From Actinomycetes bacterium (GTDB lineage Bacteria > Actinomycetota > Actinomycetes > Mycobacteriales > Micromonosporaceae): a DNA stretch of 9,236 nucleotides. The stretch lies in assembly GCA_023437285.1 (NCBI GenBank), contig JAEZGP010000768.1:1-9236 (forward strand), in the 5' to 3' direction. The notes under the pieces were generated by a model. It searched no databases and had not been told where the DNA came from. It saw only the letters and a program-made list of their open reading frames with translations. Every line of letters starts with the position of its first letter. The stretch's first letter is position 1. The position numbers and the translations under genes are program-made. This document shows positions 5,873 to 9,236 of this stretch, one piece after another.

Positions 5873-7003
5873 ATGAAGTTCAACGTTGAGCGCGACGCGC
5901 TCGCCGACGCGGTCGCGTGGACGGCGAAGAGCCTGCCGTCGCGGCCCTCGGTGCCCGTCCTTGCCGGCGTGCTGCTGCGCGTCGCCGATGGGCACCTGAC
6001 GGTTTCCGGCTTCGACTACGAGGTCTCCAGCCAGGTGACCCGCCCGGTGCACGCCGACTCCGACGGCGCCGCCCTCGTCTCCGGCCGCCTCCTTGCCGAG
6101 ATCACCAAGTCGTTGCCCAACAAGCCCGTCGACGTCGCCGCCGTCGGCAGTCACGTCGAGGTGGTCTGCGGCAGTGCCCGTTTCACCCTCCCCACGATGC
6201 CCGTGGAGGACTACCCGACCCTGCCGGCCATGCCGGAGAGCGCCGGCACCATCGAGGCCGCAGCGTTCGCCTCAGCGGTCGCGCAGGTCGCCGTGGCCGC
6301 CGGCCGCGACGAGACCATCCCGATGCTCACCGGCGTACGCCTGGAGCTGGAGGGCTCGACGCTGACCATGCTCGCCACCGACCGGTACCGGGCGGCAGTA
6401 CGCGACCTCACGTGGCACCCCGACGACGCAGACGTCAACACACAGGCCCTCGTACCCGCCCGGACGCTCGCCGACACCGCCAAGACGCTCGGCCCGCTCG
6501 GCGGCGAGGTGACCCTGGCCCTGTCGCGCGGTGGCGTGGGCGAGGGCCTCATCGGGTTCGCCGGCGGCGACCGGCGCACCACCAGCCGGCTGCTCGACCC
6601 CGACTTCCCGAAGATCCGGTCGCTGTTCCCCGACCAGTACGCCGCGACGGCCAAGCTCGCCGTGTCCGGCCTCAACGAGGTCGTCAAGCGCGTGTCGCTG
6701 GTCGCCGAGCGCACCGCCCCGGTGCGCATCAGCTTCGCCGAGGGCGAGGCGGTCGTCGAGGCGGGCACCAGCGAGGACGCGCGCGCTAGCGAGGCACTCG
6801 AGTGCGACTACTCGGGCGAGGCGATGACCGTGGCGTTCAACCCGGGATACCTGCTCGACGGCCTGGCCGTCCTCGACGCGCCGACCGCGCAGCTGGGCTT
6901 CACCACGGGCATGAAGCCCGTCGTGATGACCCCGGTCGGCGAGGACGGCGAGGTCCGCCCCGGTTACCGGTACCTAATCATGCCGATGCGGGTGGGCGGC
7001 TGA
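5873..7003 (+). CDS. dnaN: DNA polymerase III beta subunit (sliding clamp)
   Basis: DnaN forms the ring-shaped homodimer that tethers DNA polymerase III to the template and serves as a docking platform for repair proteins. The product is 376 residues, the usual family length, with three clamp repeats of roughly 120 residues each. Recognisable stretches include MKFNVERDALADAVAWTAKS at the N-terminus, RFTLPTMPVEDYPTLP (about 103-118), LTMLATDRYRAAVRDL (about 164-179) and FNPGYLLDG (about 322-330). The C-terminal clamp signature YLIMPMRV is next to the end. The ATG is preceded by GGAGG (5862-5866) at six-base spacing. It follows oriC directly and is transcribed in the same direction as the rightward replication fork. 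Confidence 0.98.
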   Translation: MKFNVERDALADAVAWTAKSLPSRPSVPVLAGVLLRVADGHLTVSGFDYEVSSQVTRPVHADSDGAALVSGRLLAEITKSLPNKPVDVAAVGSHVEVVCGSARFTLPTMPVEDYPTLPAMPESAGTIEAAAFASAVAQVAVAAGRDETIPMLTGVRLELEGSTLTMLATDRYRAAVRDLTWHPDDADVNTQALVPARTLADTAKTLGPLGGEVTLALSRGGVGEGLIGFAGGDRRTTSRLLDPDFPKIRSLFPDQYAATAKLAVSGLNEVVKRVSLVAERTAPVRISFAEGEAVVEAGTSEDARASEALECDYSGEAMTVAFNPGYLLDGLAVLDAPTAQLGFTTGMKPVVMTPVGEDGEVRPGYRYLIMPMRVGG

Positions 7004-7029
7004 CCCGGCTGGCCGCGGCCGGCTAGAGT
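7000..7029 (+). promoter_or_regulatory. Candidate sigma-70-type promoter for gnd
   Basis: A -10-like TAGAGT (7024-7029, fitting the actinobacterial TANNNT pattern) follows a -35-like CTGACC (7000-7005) by 18 bases. The -35 matches four of the six consensus bases and overlaps the dnaN stop. Transcription would begin near 7036 and give a leader of about 55 bases. That leader contains an 8-bp GC hairpin (7042-7049 with 7053-7060). Confidence 0.4.
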
Positions 7030-7089
7030 CGGCAGGCGTGTGCGGGCCGTGCCGGCCCGCCGCGCCCGGCTCCCGCGAGGAGGCAACAC

Positions 7090-7962
7090 ATGCAGCTCGG
7101 AATGGTGGGGCTCGGCCGCATGGGCGGCAACATGGCGGACCGCCTGCGTGCCGCCGGCCACCACGTCGTCGGCTACGACCGCGATCCGGCCCTGTCCAGT
7201 GTCGCGAGCCTCGCCGAGCTGACCGAGCACCTGCAACCGCCGCGCGCCATCTGGATCATGGTGCCGGCGGGGGTCACCGACGCCACCATCGACGAGCTGA
7301 CCCCGCTGCTGGGCGAGGGCGACATCGTCATCGACGGCGGCAACTCGCGCTTCTCCGACGACGCGCCGCGCGCGCAGCGGCTGGCCGGGCTCGGCATCGG
7401 GTACGTCGATGTCGGCGTCTCCGGCGGCATCTGGGGCCGCGAGAACGGGTACGCCCTCATGGTCGGCGGCTCCGAGGAGCACGTCGCGCGCCTCATGCCG
7501 ATCTTCGAGACGCTCAAGCCCGAGGGCGAGTTCGGCTTCGTGCACGCCGGCCCGGTCGGGGCCGGTCACTACGCCAAGATGGTCCACAACGGCATCGAGT
7601 ACGGGCTGATGCACGCGTACGCCGAGGGCTACGAGCTGCTGCTCAAGTCCGACCAGGTGACCAACGTGCCCGAGGTGATCAAGTCGTGGCGGGAGGGCAC
7701 GGTCATCCGGTCCTGGCTGCTCGACCTGCTCGACCGGGCCCTTGACCAGGATCCCGGGCTCGACGGGGTCGCCGCGTACGCCGAGGACACCGGCGAGGGC
7801 CGGTGGACCGTCGAGGAGGCCATCCGGCACGCCGTGCCGATGAACGTCATCGCGGCATCGCTGTTCGCCCGCTTCGCCTCCCGCGAGGACGAGGCGCCGT
7901 CGCTGAAGGCGATCGCCGCGCTGCGCCAGCAGTTCGGTGGGCACGCCGTCAAGACCGACTAG
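7090..7962 (+). CDS. gnd: 6-phosphogluconate dehydrogenase, decarboxylating, short (NAD-type) form
   Basis: This enzyme oxidises and decarboxylates 6-phosphogluconate to ribulose 5-phosphate in the pentose phosphate pathway. The 290-residue product belongs to the short class (about 300 residues), not the 470-residue class. The Rossmann motif GLGRMGGNM is at residues 7-15. D30 at the end of the second strand (VVGYDRD) suggests NAD rather than NADP preference. The substrate motif GNSRF is at 84-88, and [21 protein letters not shown] spans 107-127. The catalytic region [20 protein letters not shown] (158-177) has K163, H167, N168 and E170. AGGAGG (7078-7083) lies six bases before the ATG. It sits in the replication cluster 86 bases after dnaN and 10 before recF, an arrangement known in actinomycetes. 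No link to replication is shown by the sequence. Confidence 0.95.
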   Translation: MQLGMVGLGRMGGNMADRLRAAGHHVVGYDRDPALSSVASLAELTEHLQPPRAIWIMVPAGVTDATIDELTPLLGEGDIVIDGGNSRFSDDAPRAQRLAGLGIGYVDVGVSGGIWGRENGYALMVGGSEEHVARLMPIFETLKPEGEFGFVHAGPVGAGHYAKMVHNGIEYGLMHAYAEGYELLLKSDQVTNVPEVIKSWREGTVIRSWLLDLLDRALDQDPGLDGVAAYAEDTGEGRWTVEEAIRHAVPMNVIAASLFARFASREDEAPSLKAIAALRQQFGGHAVKTD

Positions 7963-7972
7963 GCGACGCGCC

Positions 7973-9133
7973 GTGTACGTCCGGCGGGTCGAACTGCTCG
8001 ACTTCCGGTCGTACCCGCACGCTTTTATTGATCTTGAGTCGGGGCCGTCGGTGCTGATGGGACCGAACGGGGTGGGCAAGACCAACCTCGTCGAGGCGCT
8101 TGGCTACGTGGCCACCCTCGCCAGCCACCGGGTCGCCAACGACGCGCCGCTCGTGCGGGTCGGCGCCGCCCGCGCGGTCGTCCGGTGCGCCATCGTGCAC
8201 GAGGCCCGCGAACTGCTCGTCGAGCTGGAGATCGTGCCGGGTCGGGCCAACCGCGCGCGGCTCGGCCGCTCGCCCGTCACCCGGGCCCGCGACATCCTCG
8301 GCGCCCTGCGGATGGTCATGTTCGCGCCGGAGGACCTCGCGCTCGTGCGCGGCGACCCGGCCGAACGCCGCCGCTACCTCGACGACCTGCTCGTCGCCCG
8401 GCAGCCGCGCTACGCAGGCGTGCGGGCCGACTACGAACGCGTACTCAAGCAACGCAACGCCCTGCTGCGCACCGCGTACCTGACGCGCAAGGTGAACCGG
8501 CGCCGCGGCGGCGGCGCGGTCGAGGGCCAGGACGACCTCGCGACGCTCGACGTGTGGGACCACCACCTCGCCCGGCACGGCGCAGAGCTCGCCGACGGCC
8601 GGCTCACGCTGTGCTCGGCGCTCGGGCCGCACGTCGCCAAGGCGTACGCGGCGGTCAGCGCCGGCAAGGGCGAGGCCCGCCTGGCGTACGAGGCGCGGAC
8701 GTGGTGGCCCGCGGACGCCGCCGCCCTGAGCGGGCGGGAGGAGATCGAACAGGCGTTGCTGGCCGCCCTCGCGGACGCCCGGCGCGCCGAGATCGAGCGG
8801 GGCGTCACGCTCGTCGGCCCGCACCGCGACGACCTCACGCTCTCCCTCGGCGAGCTGCCCGTGAAGGGGTACGCGAGCCACGGCGAATCCTGGTCGTACG
8901 CCCTGGCGCTGCGGCTGGCGGCGTTCGAGCTGCTGCGCGCCGACCGCATCGAGCCGGTGCTCGTGCTCGACGACGTGTTCGCCGAGCTGGACACCGGGCG
9001 GCGCGAACGGCTCGCGGGCCTGGTCGCCACGGCCGACCAGGTGCTGGTGACGTGCGCCGTACCGGAGGACGTCCCGGCCAGCCTGGCCGGTGCCCGGTAC
9101 CTGGTGTCGGAGGGGCAGGTGGCCCGTGCCTGA
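7973..9133 (+). CDS. recF: DNA replication and repair protein RecF
   Basis: RecF is an SMC-like ATPase that, with RecO and RecR, loads RecA at single-strand gaps. From the GTG at 7973-7975 it is 386 residues and starts [16 protein letters not shown], the typical family N-terminus. Walker A GPNGVGKT is at 30-37. The ABC-type signature region [20 protein letters not shown] is at 302-321, and Walker [12 protein letters not shown] at 330-340. An in-frame GTG at 7937 would add 12 residues overlapping gnd and has no family support. The start lies 10 bases after the gnd stop with only a weak ribosome site (TAGGCGA), suggesting coupling to gnd translation. The 3' end overlaps the next gene by eight bases. 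Confidence 0.97.
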   Translation: MYVRRVELLDFRSYPHAFIDLESGPSVLMGPNGVGKTNLVEALGYVATLASHRVANDAPLVRVGAARAVVRCAIVHEARELLVELEIVPGRANRARLGRSPVTRARDILGALRMVMFAPEDLALVRGDPAERRRYLDDLLVARQPRYAGVRADYERVLKQRNALLRTAYLTRKVNRRRGGGAVEGQDDLATLDVWDHHLARHGAELADGRLTLCSALGPHVAKAYAAVSAGKGEARLAYEARTWWPADAAALSGREEIEQALLAALADARRAEIERGVTLVGPHRDDLTLSLGELPVKGYASHGESWSYALALRLAAFELLRADRIEPVLVLDDVFAELDTGRRERLAGLVATADQVLVTCAVPEDVPASLAGARYLVSEGQVARA

Positions 9134-9236
9134 ACACGATCCCGAGCGACCCACGGGCCGGGCCCGGGTGCCGGATGCCACCTCGGCCGGGTCCGGCGAG
9201 AACGACGGGGCCGCGGCGTCCGGGCCGGCGCTGGCG
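9126..9236 (+). CDS. DUF721/DciA-family protein, N-terminal fragment cut by window edge
   Basis: The frame opens with GTG at 9126-9128, inside the last codons of recF, and stays open for 37 codons to the window end. It encodes [17 protein letters not shown] at the start and SGPALA at the edge. The Asp/Glu/Gly-rich beginning and the GPALA stretch fit the disordered N-terminus of the actinobacterial DUF721 protein normally found between recF and gyrB. Family members of the DciA type interact with the replicative helicase. The conserved domain is outside the window, so the assignment rests on position and this short stretch. A GAGGGGCAGG purine tract upstream could serve as ribosome site. Confidence 0.75.
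   Translation, partial: MPEHDPERPTGRARVPDATSAGSGENDGAAASGPALA

Noticed and set aside
5436..5876. Open frames on both strands within the dnaA-dnaN spacer
   Set aside because: They run through the DnaA boxes and AT-rich tract of oriC and encode nothing recognisable.
7042..7060. 8-bp GC hairpin between dnaN and gnd as a terminator
   Set aside because: It has no T-run and would lie in the gnd leader downstream of the candidate promoter; GC-rich inverted repeats this short are common in such DNA.
7937..7972. Upstream GTG start for recF overlapping gnd
   Set aside because: The 12 extra residues ([11 protein letters not shown] type) have no family match; RecF proteins begin at the M-Y-V-R-R position.

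Overview
This window is a chromosome-origin (oriC) locus from a high-GC Gram-positive bacterium (Actinomycetota). The evidence is the strong G+C bias at third codon positions, frequent GTG starts, DnaA boxes of the TTGTCCACA type, and the gene order rsmG-khpB-yidC-yidD-rnpA-rpmH / dnaA-oriC-dnaN-gnd-recF-dciA. A gnd gene between dnaN and recF is familiar from Streptomyces and Micromonosporaceae-type actinomycetes. The 526-residue DnaA, without the very long linker of Streptomyces, makes a Micromonosporaceae-like organism my best guess. That family placement is inference.

Left arm (1-3448, minus strand): a leftward run begins with rpmH (ribosomal protein bL34). It continues with rnpA (RNase P protein), yidD and yidC (membrane protein insertion), khpB/jag (KH-R3H RNA-binding protein) and rsmG (16S rRNA m7G methyltransferase, cut by the left edge). 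rnpA, yidD and yidC overlap by a few bases and are probably translationally coupled. A perfect 15-bp hairpin separates khpB from rsmG. The theme is ribosome and RNA maturation plus membrane protein biogenesis.

Centre (3449-5872): a 410-bp divergent spacer carries three DnaA boxes, two of them in the dnaA leader. It is followed by dnaA on the plus strand. The 433-bp dnaA-dnaN spacer is the origin itself. It holds at least four perfect DnaA boxes, several one- or two-mismatch boxes (four of them spaced 11-12 bp apart on one strand), and an AT-rich candidate unwinding element just before dnaN.

Right arm (5873-9236, plus strand): dnaN (sliding clamp), gnd (short-type 6-phosphogluconate dehydrogenase, with a possible promoter of its own), recF (recombination and repair ATPase), and the start of a DUF721/DciA-type gene that overlaps recF and runs off the right edge. 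Apart from gnd, this arm concerns DNA replication and repair.

I found no mobile elements, CRISPR arrays, tRNAs, rRNAs, frameshifts or signs of recent transfer. The locus is conventional. The points worth a second look concern the fine structure of oriC, the dnaA leader and the khpB-rsmG hairpin, not an undescribed system.
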